Counted from the first letter of the stretch, positions 1 through 10,374 are shown. The stretch is 44,064 nucleotides of DNA from Actinospica durhamensis (GCF_018139695.1 NZ_JAGSOG010000038.1:1-44064); one strand, 5' to 3'. The notes: generated by a model not told the origin, from the sequence alone. A program made the numbers and translations.

Positions 1-501
1 GACCCCGCCTCGACCTCCGACCCCGCCTCGGTCTGGACGTGGCCGCTCGCCGGACAGAGCCAGCCGACGTCCGGAGCCGCCGCCGACCCGTCCGAACCCG
101 CCGTGCTGCGTCCCTTCGAGCCGCCACGGCATCGCTGGGATTCGGGGCATCGGGGCGTTGACCTGGGTGGTTACCGCGGCGAGGCGGTGGTGGCGGCAGG
201 GTCGGGGGTCGTGCTCTACGCCGGGTACCTCGTCGATCGGCCCGTGGTCGTGGTCGGGCACGGGGAGCTTCGGACGACGTACGAGCCGGTCGCGCCGGAT
301 CCGGCGACCGTCGTGGGGGAGCGGGTGGTCCGCGGGCAGCGGATCGGCACGTTGCGCAGCGGGCACTGCGCCGCGGCCGCGTGTCTGCACTGGGGACTCG
401 TCGCAGGACACGGGCACGCGGCGGTCTACTACGACCCGCTGCTTTTGCTCGGTTGCGGGGCGGTGCGCCTCGAGCCGCTGAGCCCGTCGCCGGGCCGATG
501 A
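1..501 (+). CDS. M23-family metallopeptidase, C-terminal part (5' end outside window)
   Basis: The reading frame is open from the first base, so only the C-terminal ~166 residues are present. They form a LytM/M23 peptidase-like domain, a fold that cleaves peptidoglycan cross-links outside the cell. The motif GHRGVDL supplies the first zinc-ligand His and Asp, and CLHWGL near the end carries the last His. The first His of the usual HxH pair is Cys here, as I recall for other actinobacterial members of this group, so activity cannot be assumed. A GTG at 103 could be mistaken for the start, but the conserved WTWPL segment lies upstream of it, so the true start is before base 1. An M23 gene upstream of rpsB is a common actinobacterial arrangement. 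Confidence 0.85.
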   Translation, partial: DPASTSDPASVWTWPLAGQSQPTSGAAADPSEPAVLRPFEPPRHRWDSGHRGVDLGGYRGEAVVAAGSGVVLYAGYLVDRPVVVVGHGELRTTYEPVAPDPATVVGERVVRGQRIGTLRSGHCAAAACLHWGLVAGHGHAAVYYDPLLLLGCGAVRLEPLSPSPGR

Positions 502-957
502 CTCCGGGTGCGGCCACCTCCGCGCCACCCCGCCGCCACCCAGTCCTCGACCAATCCAGGCAGCGCAGGCAATCCGGTCAGGGGGCCGCCGCGGAGCGGC
601 TAGAATGGTCCGGCAGTAACAAACCAGAACCCAGGTCCACGCCCCTCGGCCCCGACCGGCATTCCGCCGAGGCCATGGTGCGCGGACCGAATTCGCGTGT
701 CCACGGCCGAGTCCGTCACACGTCCGCAGCGCCCCACCCTCGCGTGGGCCGCACGGCGTGAGGCTGACCTGACCGGCGGTCGCTCGGTTCCGCACCGGCC
801 CTCCAGGGTACGGCGCGGCGCGGCCGCCGCCCGGACACCAGGGCGGTAGCTTTCGGGAGCTTTCCGGCTTCCGGTCCCCAGCCTCGGCTCGGGGCCCGGC
901 CGGCATGGTTCCGGAACACCGCGGTCAAACCGGACTACGAACGAGGAGGACACGGCA
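502..957 (+). promoter_or_regulatory. 456-base intergenic region: rpsB promoter and leader
   Basis: No convincing gene is present. A TAGAAT hexamer at 601-606 fits an actinobacterial -10 box but has no good -35 partner. It would give a leader of about 345 bases before rpsB. Just upstream is a GC-rich hairpin (gccgc...gcggc, about 586-600) that could end the peptidase transcript. A 10-base palindrome GTTCCGGAAC lies at 908-917, and a strong ribosome-binding site GAGGAGG at 943-949. A long leader could host S2 autoregulation, but no known S2-binding structure was recognised. Confidence 0.4.
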
Positions 958-1911
958 ATGGCCGTCGTCACCATGCGCCAGCTCCTGGAGAGCGGCGTCC
1001 ACTTCGGACACCAGACCCGTCGCTGGAACCCGAAGATGAAGCGCTTCATTCTTACCGAGCGCAACGGCACCTACATCATCGACCTGCAGCAGTCGCTGTC
1101 GTACATCGACCGGGCCTTCGAGTTCATCAAGGCCACCGTCGCCCACGGCGGCACGGTCCTGTTCGTCGGCACCAAGAAGCAGGCGCAGGAAGCCGTGGCC
1201 GAGCAGGCCAAGCGCGTCGGCATGCCCTACGTGAACCAGCGCTGGCTGGGCGGCATGCTCACCAACTTCTCCACCGTCTACAAGCGGCTGCAGCGGCTCA
1301 AGGAGCTCGAGCTCATCGACTTCGACGACGTCGCCGCCTCCGGCATGACGAAGAAGGAGCTGCTCGTCCTGCGCCGCGAGAAGGACAAGCTGGACAAGAC
1401 CCTCGGCGGCATCCGGGACATGCAGAAGGTGCCCTCCGCGGTGTGGATCATCGACACCAAGAAGGAGCACATCGCCGTCGGCGAGGCGCGCAAGCTGCGC
1501 ATCCCGGTGATCGCGATCCTGGACACCAACTGCGACCCGGACGAGGTCGACTACAAGATCCCGGGCAACGACGACGCGATCCGCTCCGTCGCCCTGCTCA
1601 CCCGCGTCGTGGCCGACGCCGTGGCCGAGGGCCTCGTGGCCCGCTCCGGCCAGCAGGCCACCGCGACCGAGGGTGCCGAGGTCGCCGCCGGCGAGCCGCT
1701 CGCCGAGTGGGAGAAGGACCTGCTGGTGACCGAGCCCGAGGTCCCCGTCGTGACCGCGTCCGAGGGCGCTGCCGCCGAGACCGCGACCGAGGCTGCCGCC
1801 GAGGCCGTGGCCGAGACCGCGACCGCGACCGAGGCCGTCGAGACCTCGACCGAGGCTGTCGAGCCCGCGACCGAGGCCGTCGCCGAGACCCAGTCGGACG
1901 AGCAGGCCTGA
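958..1911 (+). CDS. rpsB: 30S ribosomal protein S2
   Basis: Ribosomal protein S2 binds late to the 30S subunit beside S1 and the 16S rRNA head. The first ~235 residues are canonical, with the opening [24 protein letters not shown], the GTKKQAQ segment and the [26 protein letters not shown] block. The protein is 317 residues against about 240-260 in most bacteria. The excess is a C-terminal tail of repeated Ala-Glu-Thr-Val units from about residue 240, typical in kind of high-GC actinomycetes. The ATG start has GAGGAGG eight bases upstream. tsf follows after 43 bases, the usual rpsB-tsf pairing. Confidence 0.98.
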   Translation: MAVVTMRQLLESGVHFGHQTRRWNPKMKRFILTERNGTYIIDLQQSLSYIDRAFEFIKATVAHGGTVLFVGTKKQAQEAVAEQAKRVGMPYVNQRWLGGMLTNFSTVYKRLQRLKELELIDFDDVAASGMTKKELLVLRREKDKLDKTLGGIRDMQKVPSAVWIIDTKKEHIAVGEARKLRIPVIAILDTNCDPDEVDYKIPGNDDAIRSVALLTRVVADAVAEGLVARSGQQATATEGAEVAAGEPLAEWEKDLLVTEPEVPVVTASEGAAAETATEAAAEAVAETATATEAVETSTEAVEPATEAVAETQSDEQA

Positions 1912-1954
1912 CCCTCCCGACCCGCGATAGCCAGAACAGGGGATTAACCGCATC

Positions 1955-2794
1955 ATGGCGAACTACACCGCCGCCGACATCAAGAAGCTGCGGGAGCTGA
2001 CCGCGGCCGGAATGCTCGACTGCAAGAAGGCGCTCGAGGAGACCGACGGCGACTTCGACAAGGCCGTCGAGTACCTGCGGGTCAAGGGCCTCAAGGGCGT
2101 GACCAAGCGTGAGGGCCGTTCGGCCACCAACGGCCTGGTCACCTCGCAGATCGAGGCCGACGGCAGCAAGGGCACGCTGCTCGAGCTGGCCTGCGAGACC
2201 GACTTCGTCGCCAAGGGCGACCGGTTCCAGCAGGTCGCCGCCGAGCTGCTCGCCCACGTCGTGGCCACCGGCCCGGCGGAGGTGCCGGCGCTGCTCGCCA
2301 GCACCTTCCCGACCACCGGCAAGTCCGTGCAGGAGTTCGTGGACGAGGCCAACGCCACGCTCGGCGAGAAGATCGAGCTGCGTCGCACCGCCACCTTCGA
2401 GGGCGGCTTCGTCGCGTCCTACCTGCACAAGACCTCGCCGGACCTGCCGGCCCAGGTCGGCGTGCTGGTCCAGCTGGACAAGGCCGACGCGGCCACCGCG
2501 AAGGACGTCGCGCAGCACATCGCCGCGTTCGCCCCGACCTACCTGACCCGCGACGAGGTTCCGGCCGAGATCGTGGAGAACGAGCGTCGGCTGGCCGAGG
2601 AGACCTCCCGCGAGGAGGGCAAGCCCGAGGCCGCGCTGCCGAAGATCGTCGAGGGCCGGGTCAACGGCTTCTTCAAGGACAACGTCGTGCTCGAGCAGGC
2701 GTTCGCCAAGGACCCGAAGAAGACCGTGGCGAAGGTGCTCGAGGAGGCAGGCGTGACGCTGCAGGCGTTCGCCCGCTTCCGCGTCGGAGTCTGA
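1955..2794 (+). CDS. tsf: Elongation factor Ts
   Basis: EF-Ts is the guanine nucleotide exchange factor that releases GDP from EF-Tu. The protein opens with the UBA-like domain ([24 protein letters not shown]) and carries the signature CETDFVAKG at about residue 80, which inserts near the EF-Tu nucleotide pocket. Its length of 279 residues is normal for actinobacteria. The ATG at 1955 follows a GGGGA element. It is co-transcribed with rpsB and is followed by a structured spacer before pyrH. Confidence 0.98.
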   Translation: MANYTAADIKKLRELTAAGMLDCKKALEETDGDFDKAVEYLRVKGLKGVTKREGRSATNGLVTSQIEADGSKGTLLELACETDFVAKGDRFQQVAAELLAHVVATGPAEVPALLASTFPTTGKSVQEFVDEANATLGEKIELRRTATFEGGFVASYLHKTSPDLPAQVGVLVQLDKADAATAKDVAQHIAAFAPTYLTRDEVPAEIVENERRLAEETSREEGKPEAALPKIVEGRVNGFFKDNVVLEQAFAKDPKKTVAKVLEEAGVTLQAFARFRVGV

Positions 2795-2802
2795 TCCACC
2801 GC

Positions 2803-2854
2803 AGGGGCGGTCGGGCGCGAGGTTGGAATCCCAGCCGAGCGACCGGCCGCCCCT
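2803..2854 (+). terminator. Structured hairpin between tsf and pyrH
   Basis: An outer stem pairs AGGGGCGG (2803-2810) with CCGCCCCT (2847-2854). It may extend through TCG (2811-2813) and CGA (2840-2842) with a small bulge. Inside is a second hairpin, GGTTGG (2821-2826) with CCAGCC (2831-2836), joined by a four-base loop. No T-run follows. It may act as a partial terminator, a processing site or an mRNA stabiliser that sets different levels for tsf and pyrH. Confidence 0.4.
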
Positions 2855-3018
2855 CGGCGCAAGAACCCGCCCGTCTCCGAAGGTGACACCCTGGAGGTAG
2901 GACACGGGCGGATCGCGGGGCGCGCCCAGCGCACCCCCCGACCCGCAACATCCCGCAAGCCCTCGCGGGCGCGCCGCGCGCGCCTCGCGATCCGTACGCC
3001 GCCTGGAGGTCGATACCG

Positions 3019-3768
3019 GTGCCGGAAACCACCCCGTCCCCTTACAAGAGGGTCCTGCTGAAGCTGTCCGGGGAGGTGTTCGGCGGCGGCAAGGTCGGGG
3101 TCGACCCGGACGTGGTGCAGTCGATCGCCCGTCAGATCGCCGAGGCGCTGTGGGCCACCGGCACGCAGATCGCCGTGGTGGTGGGCGGCGGCAACTTCTT
3201 CCGCGGCGCCGAGCTCAAGCACCGCGGCATGGAGCAGACCCGCGGCGACTACATGGGCATGCTCGGCACCGTGATGAACTGCCTGGCCCTGCAGGACTTC
3301 CTGGAGAAGCAGGGCGTGGAGACGCGGGTGCAGACCGCGATCACCATGGCCCAGGTCGCGGAGCCCTACATCCCGCGGCGGGCGATCCGGCACCTGGAGA
3401 AGGGCCGCGTGGTGATCTTCGGCGCGGGCGTCGGCATGCCGTTCTTCACCACCGACACCACGGCCGCCCAGCGCGCGCTGGAGATCGACGCCGAGGTGGT
3501 GCTGATCGCCAAGCAGGGAGTGGACGGCATCTACGACTCGGACCCGAAGACCAACCCCGGGGCCTACCGCTTCGACACGATCGACCCGCGCGAGTTCCTG
3601 GTGCGCGGCCTGAAGGTGATCGACGCCGCGGCGGTCTCGCTGTGCGGGGACAACTCCATGCCGATGCTGGCCTTCGGCATGGAGACCGAGGGCAACATCG
3701 GCCGCGCCATCGCCGGTGAGAAGATCGGTACGCTGGTGAGCCGTGTCGACGGAGCCGACGCGCAGTAG
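3019..3768 (+). CDS. pyrH: Uridylate kinase (UMP kinase)
   Basis: PyrH is the hexameric bacterial UMP kinase that makes UDP from UMP and ATP, usually activated by GTP and inhibited by UTP. The sequence has the amino-acid-kinase fold with [14 protein letters not shown] at the N-terminus, the glycine-rich [29 protein letters not shown], and [15 protein letters not shown] for UMP binding. Its 249 residues match the family. GTG at 3019 is chosen because GGAGG lies about nine bases upstream. It sits in the conserved rpsB-tsf-pyrH-frr order. Confidence 0.97.
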   Translation: MPETTPSPYKRVLLKLSGEVFGGGKVGVDPDVVQSIARQIAEALWATGTQIAVVVGGGNFFRGAELKHRGMEQTRGDYMGMLGTVMNCLALQDFLEKQGVETRVQTAITMAQVAEPYIPRRAIRHLEKGRVVIFGAGVGMPFFTTDTTAAQRALEIDAEVVLIAKQGVDGIYDSDPKTNPGAYRFDTIDPREFLVRGLKVIDAAAVSLCGDNSMPMLAFGMETEGNIGRAIAGEKIGTLVSRVDGADAQ

Positions 3769-3879
3769 CGTGAGCCCTGCGGGACGCATCAGTACCCGAG
3801 CGCACCAACTCCGGGTCCGGCCGCACCCGGCAACCAGCGGCCCGCAGCAGCCGTATCCGAACCGATGTAGGGAGCCGTG

Positions 3880-4437
3880 ATGATCGACGAGACCCTCCTC
3901 GAGGCCGAGGAGAAGATGGATAAGGCCGTGGGCGTGGCCAAGGAGGACTTCACCGGCATCCGCACCGGACGCGCCACTCCGGCGATGTTCAACAAGATCG
4001 TGGTGGAGTACTACGGCACGATGACGCCGGTCCCGCAGATGGCCTCGATCCAGGCGCCCGAGCCGCGCATGGCGGTGATCACGCCCTACGACAAGACCAC
4101 GCTGGCCGCGATCGAGAAGTCGATCCGCGACTCCGACCTGGGCGTGAACCCGAGCAACGACGGCAACATCATCCGCGTGCTCTTCCCGCAGCTGACCGAG
4201 GAGCGTCGGCGCGAGTACATCAAGCTGGCCAAGTCCAAGGGCGAGGACGCGAAGGTGTCGGTGCGCAACATCCGCCGCCACGCCAAGGAGGCCATCGACA
4301 AGCTGGTCAAGGACGGCGAGGTCGGCGAGGACGACGGCCGGCGTGCGGAGAAGGAGCTCGACGACCTGACCGCCAAGCACACGGCGCAGATCGACGAGGC
4401 GCTCAAGCACAAGGAGAACGAGCTGCTCGAGGTCTGA
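3880..4437 (+). CDS. frr: Ribosome recycling factor
   Basis: RRF acts with EF-G to split post-termination ribosomes. The protein is 185 residues, the standard length, opening [17 protein letters not shown] and containing the conserved [17 protein letters not shown] and the three-helix-bundle C-terminus (RRRDH-like [28 protein letters not shown] in shorter pieces). A GTG three bases earlier (3877) is also in frame. ATG at 3880 is preferred because the GGGAG element at 3869-3873 then has normal spacing and the protein matches the family start. Confidence 0.96.
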   Translation: MIDETLLEAEEKMDKAVGVAKEDFTGIRTGRATPAMFNKIVVEYYGTMTPVPQMASIQAPEPRMAVITPYDKTTLAAIEKSIRDSDLGVNPSNDGNIIRVLFPQLTEERRREYIKLAKSKGEDAKVSVRNIRRHAKEAIDKLVKDGEVGEDDGRRAEKELDDLTAKHTAQIDEALKHKENELLEV

Positions 4438-4458
4438 GCCGGCTCAGCCCGACCCACG

Positions 4459-4486
4459 GCCCGGCCGGGCGGATCGGGGGCCGGGC
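4459..4486 (+). terminator. Possible weak hairpin in the frr-cdsA spacer
   Basis: GCCCGGCC (4459-4466) can pair with GGCCGGGC (4479-4486) around a 12-base loop. No T-run follows and the region is very GC-rich, so alternative pairings exist. A separate promoter for cdsA is possible: TGTAGCCT at 4574-4581 could serve as a -10. Confidence 0.3.
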
Positions 4487-4640
4487 TCCGGACCGTCGGC
4501 CCCTCGGCCGGCGGGCGCACGACGGCTACCGGACATAGGCTGCGGCTGGAGGAACGGCGTCTCGCCGGTGGGTGTAGCCTCTCCGACGGCAACGTTACGT
4601 GATCACCGGGGCGGTGCCCGCGGACTGTGTGGAGGAAAAA

Positions 4641-5513
4641 GTGGGCGGGCAAATGACGAGCGCCGTCAAGCGGAGGGAGCAGCCCGTGGCGGAGCCGAAG
4701 GCCACGGGCAAGGCCGGTCGCAACCTCCCCGCGGCCATCGGCGTCGGCCTGGGCCTCGGCGTGGTCATCGTGGCCTCGCTGCTCGTGGTCAAGGTCGCCT
4801 TCCTGGCCGTGGTGGCGCTGGCCGCCGTGGTGGCGCTGCACGAGCTGAGCGTGGCCCTGAAGGAGCGCGGCGTCTCGCTGCCGCTGATCCCGGTCGCGGT
4901 CGGCGGGCTCGGCATCCTGGCCGCGGCCTACTTCTCCGGCGAGGGCGCGCAGACCGCGGTGCTCGGCCTGACCGTGGTGGCCATCCTGGTCTGGCGGCTG
5001 GCCGACGGCGCGGACGGGTATCTGCGGGACACGACCGCGGCCGTGTTCGCGGTGGTGTACGTCCCGTTCCTGGCCGGATTCGCGATGCTGCTCACGGCGC
5101 AGGACCAGGGCGCCCAGAAGGTGCTGCTCTTCCTGCTGCTCGTGGTGTGCAACGACACCGGCGGCTACGCGGCGGGGGTGCTGTTCGGACGGCACCCGAT
5201 GGCCCCGAAGATCTCGCCGAAGAAGTCCTGGGAGGGCCTGACCGGCTCCGTCATCACGGCGGCGGTCGCGGGCGCGGCCTACCTGGACCTGGTGCTGCAC
5301 GGCAAGCCCTGGCAGGGCGCGGTGCTCGGTGTCGCGGTGGTGGCCAGCGCGACGCTGGGGGACCTGTGCGAGTCGATGATCAAGCGCGACCTGGGCATCA
5401 AGGACATGGGGCGGCTGCTGCCGGGCCACGGCGGCATCATGGACCGGCTCGACTCGCTGCTGCCGACCGCGCCGATCGTCTACCTGCTGCTGCAGCTCTT
5501 CCTCAAGCACTGA
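4641..5513 (+). CDS. cdsA: Phosphatidate cytidylyltransferase (CDP-diacylglycerol synthase)
   Basis: CdsA is a membrane enzyme that makes CDP-diacylglycerol from phosphatidic acid and CTP, the branch point for bacterial phospholipids. After a charged N-terminal ~25 residues come six to eight hydrophobic segments. The C-terminus carries the family signature [20 protein letters not shown] followed by GIMDRLDS, which holds the metal- and substrate-binding Asp and His residues. GTG at 4641 is chosen because GGAGGA sits five bases upstream (4631-4636). In-frame starts at 4599 and 4653 fit less well. Its place after frr is standard in bacteria. Confidence 0.94.
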   Translation: MGGQMTSAVKRREQPVAEPKATGKAGRNLPAAIGVGLGLGVVIVASLLVVKVAFLAVVALAAVVALHELSVALKERGVSLPLIPVAVGGLGILAAAYFSGEGAQTAVLGLTVVAILVWRLADGADGYLRDTTAAVFAVVYVPFLAGFAMLLTAQDQGAQKVLLFLLLVVCNDTGGYAAGVLFGRHPMAPKISPKKSWEGLTGSVITAAVAGAAYLDLVLHGKPWQGAVLGVAVVASATLGDLCESMIKRDLGIKDMGRLLPGHGGIMDRLDSLLPTAPIVYLLLQLFLKH

Positions 5514-5605
5514 AAAGCGCCGATCTTCCCGCGTACCGACCTGCGGCGGACCGTGTACCGGCCCGGGCCGCGCCTCGGCTGGACGAAGCTGCCGGTGGGG
5601 GATGG

Positions 5606-5617
5606 GACAATAGCAGG
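5606..5617 (+). promoter_or_regulatory. Candidate -10 element of a leaderless rlmN promoter
   Basis: GACAAT at 5606-5611 ends six bases before the rlmN ATG, so transcription could begin on the start codon itself. No clear Shine-Dalgarno lies before this ATG. The -35 region is weak (TGGACG about 20 bases upstream), which limits confidence. Confidence 0.35.
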
Positions 5618-6727
5618 ATGAGTGCACAAAAGCCCGGTGAACTGGTCTTCGAGGCGCCCCGTCGCGGGAAGCCGCCGCGCCACCTCGCGGATCTCACCCT
5701 GATCGAACGCAAGCAGGCCCTGTCGAACGCGGGCCTGCCCGGCTTTCGTGCAGCTCAGCTCTCCACGCACTACTTCGACCGGCTCGAGGACGACCCGCAG
5801 GGCTGGACCGACATCCCGGCCGCCCAGCGCGAGCAGCTGCGCGAGGCCATGCTTCCGTCGCTGCTCACGGCGGTGCGCGAGCTGACCGCGGACCAGGGCA
5901 CCACGCGTAAGACGCTCTGGAAGCTGCACGACGGCGCACTGGTCGAGTCGGTGCTGATGCGCTACCCGGACCGCGCCACCATGTGCGTCTCCTCGCAGGC
6001 CGGCTGCGGCATGAACTGCCCGTTCTGCGCGACCGGGCAGGCCGGCCTGACTCGCAACATGTCCACCGCCGAGATCGTCGAGCAGGTCGTGGCGGGCGCG
6101 CGGTCGCTGGCCCGGGGCGAGGTGCCGGGCGGGCCCGGGCGGGTGTCCAACGTGGTGTTCATGGGCATGGGCGAGCCGCTGGCCAACTACAAGGCAGTGA
6201 TCAGCGCGGTGCGCCGGCTGGTCGAACCCGCGCCGGAGGGCCTCGGCCTTTCGCAGCGGCACATCACCGTCTCCACGGTGGGGCTGGTGCCGGCGATCGA
6301 GAAGCTGATCGAGGAGAGGCTCAACGTCACGCTGGCGGTCTCGCTGCACGCCCCGGACGACGAGCTGCGCGACGAGCTGGTCCCGGTCAACACCCGCTGG
6401 AAGGTGGGCGAGGTGCTCGGCGCCGCCTGGGACTACGCCGGGCAGACCGGTCGGCGCGTGTCCATCGAGTACGCGCTGATCAAGGACGTGAACGACCAGG
6501 CCTGGCGGGCCGACCTGCTCGGCAAGCGGCTCAAGGGCAAGCTGGCGCACGTCAACCTGATCCCGCTCAACCCCACGCCGGGTTCGAAGTGGACCGCCTC
6601 GCGGCCCGAGGACGAGGCCGCGTTCGTGCGCACGCTCGAGGCGCACGGGGTGGCGGTGACGGTCCGCGACACCCGCGGCCGGGAGATCGACGGAGCCTGC
6701 GGCCAGCTGGCCGCGCACGAGGACTGA
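5618..6727 (+). CDS. rlmN: 23S rRNA/tRNA adenine-C2 methyltransferase, radical SAM
   Basis: RlmN methylates C2 of A2503 in 23S rRNA and A37 of some tRNAs. The radical-SAM cluster motif is CGMNCPFC (Cys130, Cys134, Cys137). Cys123 just before it and Cys in DGACGQL near the C-terminus match the two catalytic cysteines used in the methyl-transfer cycle. GMGEPL, the SAM-binding motif, is also present. The 369-residue length is normal. The ATG at 5618 has no strong ribosome-binding site but a -10-like hexamer just upstream, suggesting a leaderless mRNA. It lies about 100 bases after cdsA. Confidence 0.96.
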   Translation: MSAQKPGELVFEAPRRGKPPRHLADLTLIERKQALSNAGLPGFRAAQLSTHYFDRLEDDPQGWTDIPAAQREQLREAMLPSLLTAVRELTADQGTTRKTLWKLHDGALVESVLMRYPDRATMCVSSQAGCGMNCPFCATGQAGLTRNMSTAEIVEQVVAGARSLARGEVPGGPGRVSNVVFMGMGEPLANYKAVISAVRRLVEPAPEGLGLSQRHITVSTVGLVPAIEKLIEERLNVTLAVSLHAPDDELRDELVPVNTRWKVGEVLGAAWDYAGQTGRRVSIEYALIKDVNDQAWRADLLGKRLKGKLAHVNLIPLNPTPGSKWTASRPEDEAAFVRTLEAHGVAVTVRDTRGREIDGACGQLAAHED

Positions 6728-6737
6728 GGGAGCATCC

Positions 6738-7421
<684 letters not shown>

Positions 7422-8033
7422 GGGTCCGCCCGAGCCAGTACCCGGTGGCCCGCGCCCACTCGCCGCTGAGCAGGCCGGTCAGCGCCATCAGCACGATCGG
7501 GGTTAGGATCGCGGCGAACGTCCAGCTGCCGGCGGAGTCCTTGATTGCCACGGCCAGCGGGGCGGTGCCGGGCAGGATCGAGCCCAGCAGACCGTGCAGC
7601 AGCAGGATGAGTGCCACGCCGACCAGCGACCCGGCGAGCGGGTAGGCCACCTGGCGGCTGAGCGAGGTCAGCGCCGCGGTCCGGCGGCCCACCCGCACCT
7701 GACGCAGTGCCAGCGCGGTGCCCCGGCGCCGGTCGCCGAGCCGGATCGCGTTGCGCCACAACGGCGGCAGGCCGGGCACGGACAGACACAGCAGGCTGAC
7801 GGCGGTGACGCCCGGCAGCTCGCGTGCGCCGAGTGCGGCCAGCGCGACGGTGAGCGGCATCGCGAGGTACGCGCAGGCGCCCCCGACGCGCAGCAGTGTG
7901 CGCAGGTCGTCGCGGTAGAGCGGCGGCAGGAAGCGCCAGGCGAGCCAGGCCAGGACGGGCAGGCGGTGTTCCGGCGTACTCGCCGGCGCGGCCGCGCCCG
8001 GCTTCGTCGCCGTAGCGGGGCCTTTCCCCGTGC

Positions 8034-8807
8034 TCACCGGACGGGTCCGGCGGGTGTGGCGGGTGTGGAGGCGGCGCGGGTCGTCTCGGCGGCCGAGAGC
8101 ACGGGCACGGCGGCCGGCCGCGGCCCGGCCGGCTGCACGTTGGTACGGCCGTTCGCCAACCGGATCGTGCGGTTGAAGTACGCGGCGGTCATCGGGTCGC
8201 GGGTGAAGACGACCACGGCGGTGCCGTGCGAGACCGCGATCGAGCGCAGGATCCGGGCCGTGGCCTCGGCGGTCTGCCCGGTGAGGTCGGCCAGCGGCTC
8301 GTCGGCGAGCAGCACGATCGGGTCGTTGACCAGCGCTCGGGCCAGCGCGGCGCGGCGCAGCACCGGCGCGGTCAGGGTCGCGGCGCGCACGGGGGCATAA
8401 CGCTCTATCTCGAACCGCTCGAGCCAGATCCTGGACCGCTCCACCGCCTCGCCGGCGCGCATCCCGGTCAGCCGCAGCGGCAGCGCGACGTTCTCCGCCA
8501 CGGTCAGCTCCGGCAGTATGCGGCAGTCCTGCGGCAGCACGCCGAACTGGCGCCGGAACACCTCGAGGCGCGCCTCGGGCTCGAGCGCGTGCAGCGGCCG
8601 GCCGTTGGCCCACAGCGTGCCGGAGGCCGGTTGGATCAGTCCGCACAGCGCGCCCATCAGGGCGGATTTGCCCGAGCCCGGTTCGCCGAGCACGGCCACG
8701 GCCTCCCGCTCCCCGACCGCGAGACCGGCCCCACGCAACACAGAGCCGTCGGCCGGGTACGTCAGGCCGACGGCGTTGAGAACGGGATTGTCCGAGGGTA
8801 GGCTCAC
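8034..8807 (-). CDS. ABC transporter ATPase-like protein with degenerate motifs
   Basis: A 257-residue nucleotide-binding domain of the LolD/MacB/FtsE type. Walker A is intact (GEPGSGKS, residues 41-48), as are the Q-loop (Gln93 in VLPQDCRIL) and Walker B with its catalytic Glu (VLLADEP, residues 165-171). The expected LSGGQ signature is replaced by LTAPVLRRA (about residues 145-153), and the H-loop His is Arg203 in VVVFTRDP. Both changes remove residues that normally contact the second nucleotide. The protein might bind ATP without normal turnover or pair with another ATPase. GTG at 8807 is the best start, though its ribosome-binding site is poorly spaced. It forms a two-gene operon with the downstream membrane protein. 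Confidence 0.78.
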   Translation of the reverse strand: MSLPSDNPVLNAVGLTYPADGSVLRGAGLAVGEREAVAVLGEPGSGKSALMGALCGLIQPASGTLWANGRPLHALEPEARLEVFRRQFGVLPQDCRILPELTVAENVALPLRLTGMRAGEAVERSRIWLERFEIERYAPVRAATLTAPVLRRAALARALVNDPIVLLADEPLADLTGQTAEATARILRSIAVSHGTAVVVFTRDPMTAAYFNRTIRLANGRTNVQPAGPRPAAVPVLSAAETTRAASTPATPAGPVR

Positions 8808-8948
8808 CCCTCGACTCTGCCCCCGGGCACCGGGTTAATCCACTCAAATCGGATGTAATTCCTCCGATGTGATGATCGTGCACCGTATGGGGACCGCCGG
8901 ACCCGGTGCCACGGCGGACCCGGACGGAGCAGCGCGCCCAGGACGGAC

Positions 8949-8974
8949 GCGGCGCCACCGCATGGTGGCGCCGC
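8949..8974 (-). terminator. Perfect hairpin downstream of the DAO-family oxidase gene
   Basis: An 11-base perfect stem (8949-8959 with 8964-8974, gcggcgccacc and its complement) closes a four-base loop. It starts eight bases past the stop codon of the oxidase gene (8982). It lacks a T-run, as is common for actinobacterial terminators. It ends the four-gene minus-strand operon that begins at 12925. Confidence 0.7.
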
Positions 8975-8981
8975 TCGGGTC

Positions 8982-10364
8982 TCAGGCGCCGAGGAAGCGC
9001 CCGAAGACCCGGGCCCGGCGGGAGGGGCGCCCGGTACGGGCCTCCTCCGCGTCCGCGCTGTCCATCACGCGCAGGCCGAGGTTCGCCCCGATCCAGCGCA
9101 GCGGCTCGATCTCCCACTTCGGCGAGCGGTGCCCGACCCAGGGCAGCGCGGTCAGCTCGGTGCGCTGGCCGCGGATCAGGTCGGCCAGCGTGCGCCCGGC
9201 CAGGTTGGTCGCGCCCACGCCGTCGCCCACGTAGCCGCCGGCCCAGGCCAGCCGGGCCGCGCGGTCCAGGCCCACCGAGGCGAACCAGTCCCGCGGCACG
9301 CCCAGCGCGCCGCCCCAGGTGTGCGTCACCTTCACGTCGCCGAGCACCGGGAACAGTTCCGTCAGCACCTGCTTGAGCTCCGCCTGCACCCGCGGCTCGC
9401 GGTCGTACTCGGGCTTGATGGAGGAACCGAAGTGGTAGGGCGCGCCGCGGCCGCCGAAGGCCAGCCGGCCGTCCGCGGTGCGCTGGCCGTAGATGATCAG
9501 GTGGCGGCCGTCGGAGAAGGTCTGACGCTTGCTCAGTCCGATCTGCGCCCAGGTCTCCTCCGGCAGCGGCTCGGTGGCCAGCATCAGGGAGTAGACCGGG
9601 ATCAGGTCCCGCTTGAACCCGCCCACGGTCGTCGTGTAGCCCTCGGTCGCGCGCACCACGGTCTCGGCCGTGACCGAGCCGTACGGCGTGCGCGCCTCGC
9701 CGTGCCAGATCGAGGTGACCGGGGTCTGCTCGTAGATCTCCACGCCCATCCGCTCGACCACGTCGGCCAGGCCGCGTGCGAGCAGCGCGGGCTGGATGGC
9801 CGCGCAGTGCGGGGTGTAGGTGGCGCCGAGCACCTCGGTGGCGTGCACCTCGGCCCTGGCCTCCTCGGCCGTGAGCAGCCGGTGGTCCTCCTCGCCGAAG
9901 CCGTATTCGCGGAACTCGGCGATCTCCTCGCGGGCCCGCTCGAGCTGGACCTCGCTGCGGGCGAGGACCACGGTGCCGCTCTTGCTGAAGTGGCAGTCGA
10001 TGCCCTCGGCCGCGGCCACCGCGCCGACCTCGTCCACCGCGCCGTTGAGCGCGCGCTGCAGGTCCACGGCCGCCTGCTTGGACCCGGCCACCTTCGCCAC
10101 CTTGGCCAGGCTGGAGGGGAACAGGGCCGAGCACCAGCCGCCGTTGCGCCCGGAGGCGCCGAAGCCCGCGTACTGCGCTTCCAGGACCACGATGCGCAGG
10201 GACGGGTCGGCCTTCTTGAGGTAGTAGGCCGTCCACAGGCCGGTGTACCCGGCCCCGACGATGGCGACGTCGGCGTCCCGCGGTCCGGGCAGTGCCGGTC
10301 GCGAGACGACGGGGGTGGGCAGCGAGGCGTGCCAGAAACTCGGCGCGGTCACGAGGGCGGTCAC
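8982..10364 (-). CDS. FAD-dependent oxidoreductase, DAO family (probable polyamine or gamma-glutamylputrescine oxidase)
   Basis: A 460-residue flavoprotein. The Rossmann motif is ADVAIVGAGYTGLWTAYYL (about residues 31-49), followed by the DAO-family ASGRNGGW segment and a C-terminal FAD-binding stretch GGYVGDGVGATNLAGRTL. The closest named family is glycine/D-amino-acid oxidase including PuuB, which oxidises gamma-glutamylputrescine. Substrate assignment is inferred from the operon, which also encodes an aminotransferase of the putrescine type. No gamma-glutamylputrescine synthetase is present in the window, so direct diamine oxidation is equally possible. GTG at 10364 follows AAGGA with seven-base spacing, ten bases after the PNPOx gene. 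Confidence 0.88.
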   Translation of the reverse strand: MTALVTAPSFWHASLPTPVVSRPALPGPRDADVAIVGAGYTGLWTAYYLKKADPSLRIVVLEAQYAGFGASGRNGGWCSALFPSSLAKVAKVAGSKQAAVDLQRALNGAVDEVGAVAAAEGIDCHFSKSGTVVLARSEVQLERAREEIAEFREYGFGEEDHRLLTAEEARAEVHATEVLGATYTPHCAAIQPALLARGLADVVERMGVEIYEQTPVTSIWHGEARTPYGSVTAETVVRATEGYTTTVGGFKRDLIPVYSLMLATEPLPEETWAQIGLSKRQTFSDGRHLIIYGQRTADGRLAFGGRGAPYHFGSSIKPEYDREPRVQAELKQVLTELFPVLGDVKVTHTWGGALGVPRDWFASVGLDRAARLAWAGGYVGDGVGATNLAGRTLADLIRGQRTELTALPWVGHRSPKWEIEPLRWIGANLGLRVMDSADAEEARTGRPSRRARVFGRFLGA

Positions 10365-10374
10365 GGGTGATCCT

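Noticed and set aside
4568-5617. A 719-codon frame fusing an upstream region to rlmN
   Set aside because: The part before 5618 lies over cdsA in another frame and has Arg/Gly-rich translation. rlmN starts at 5618.
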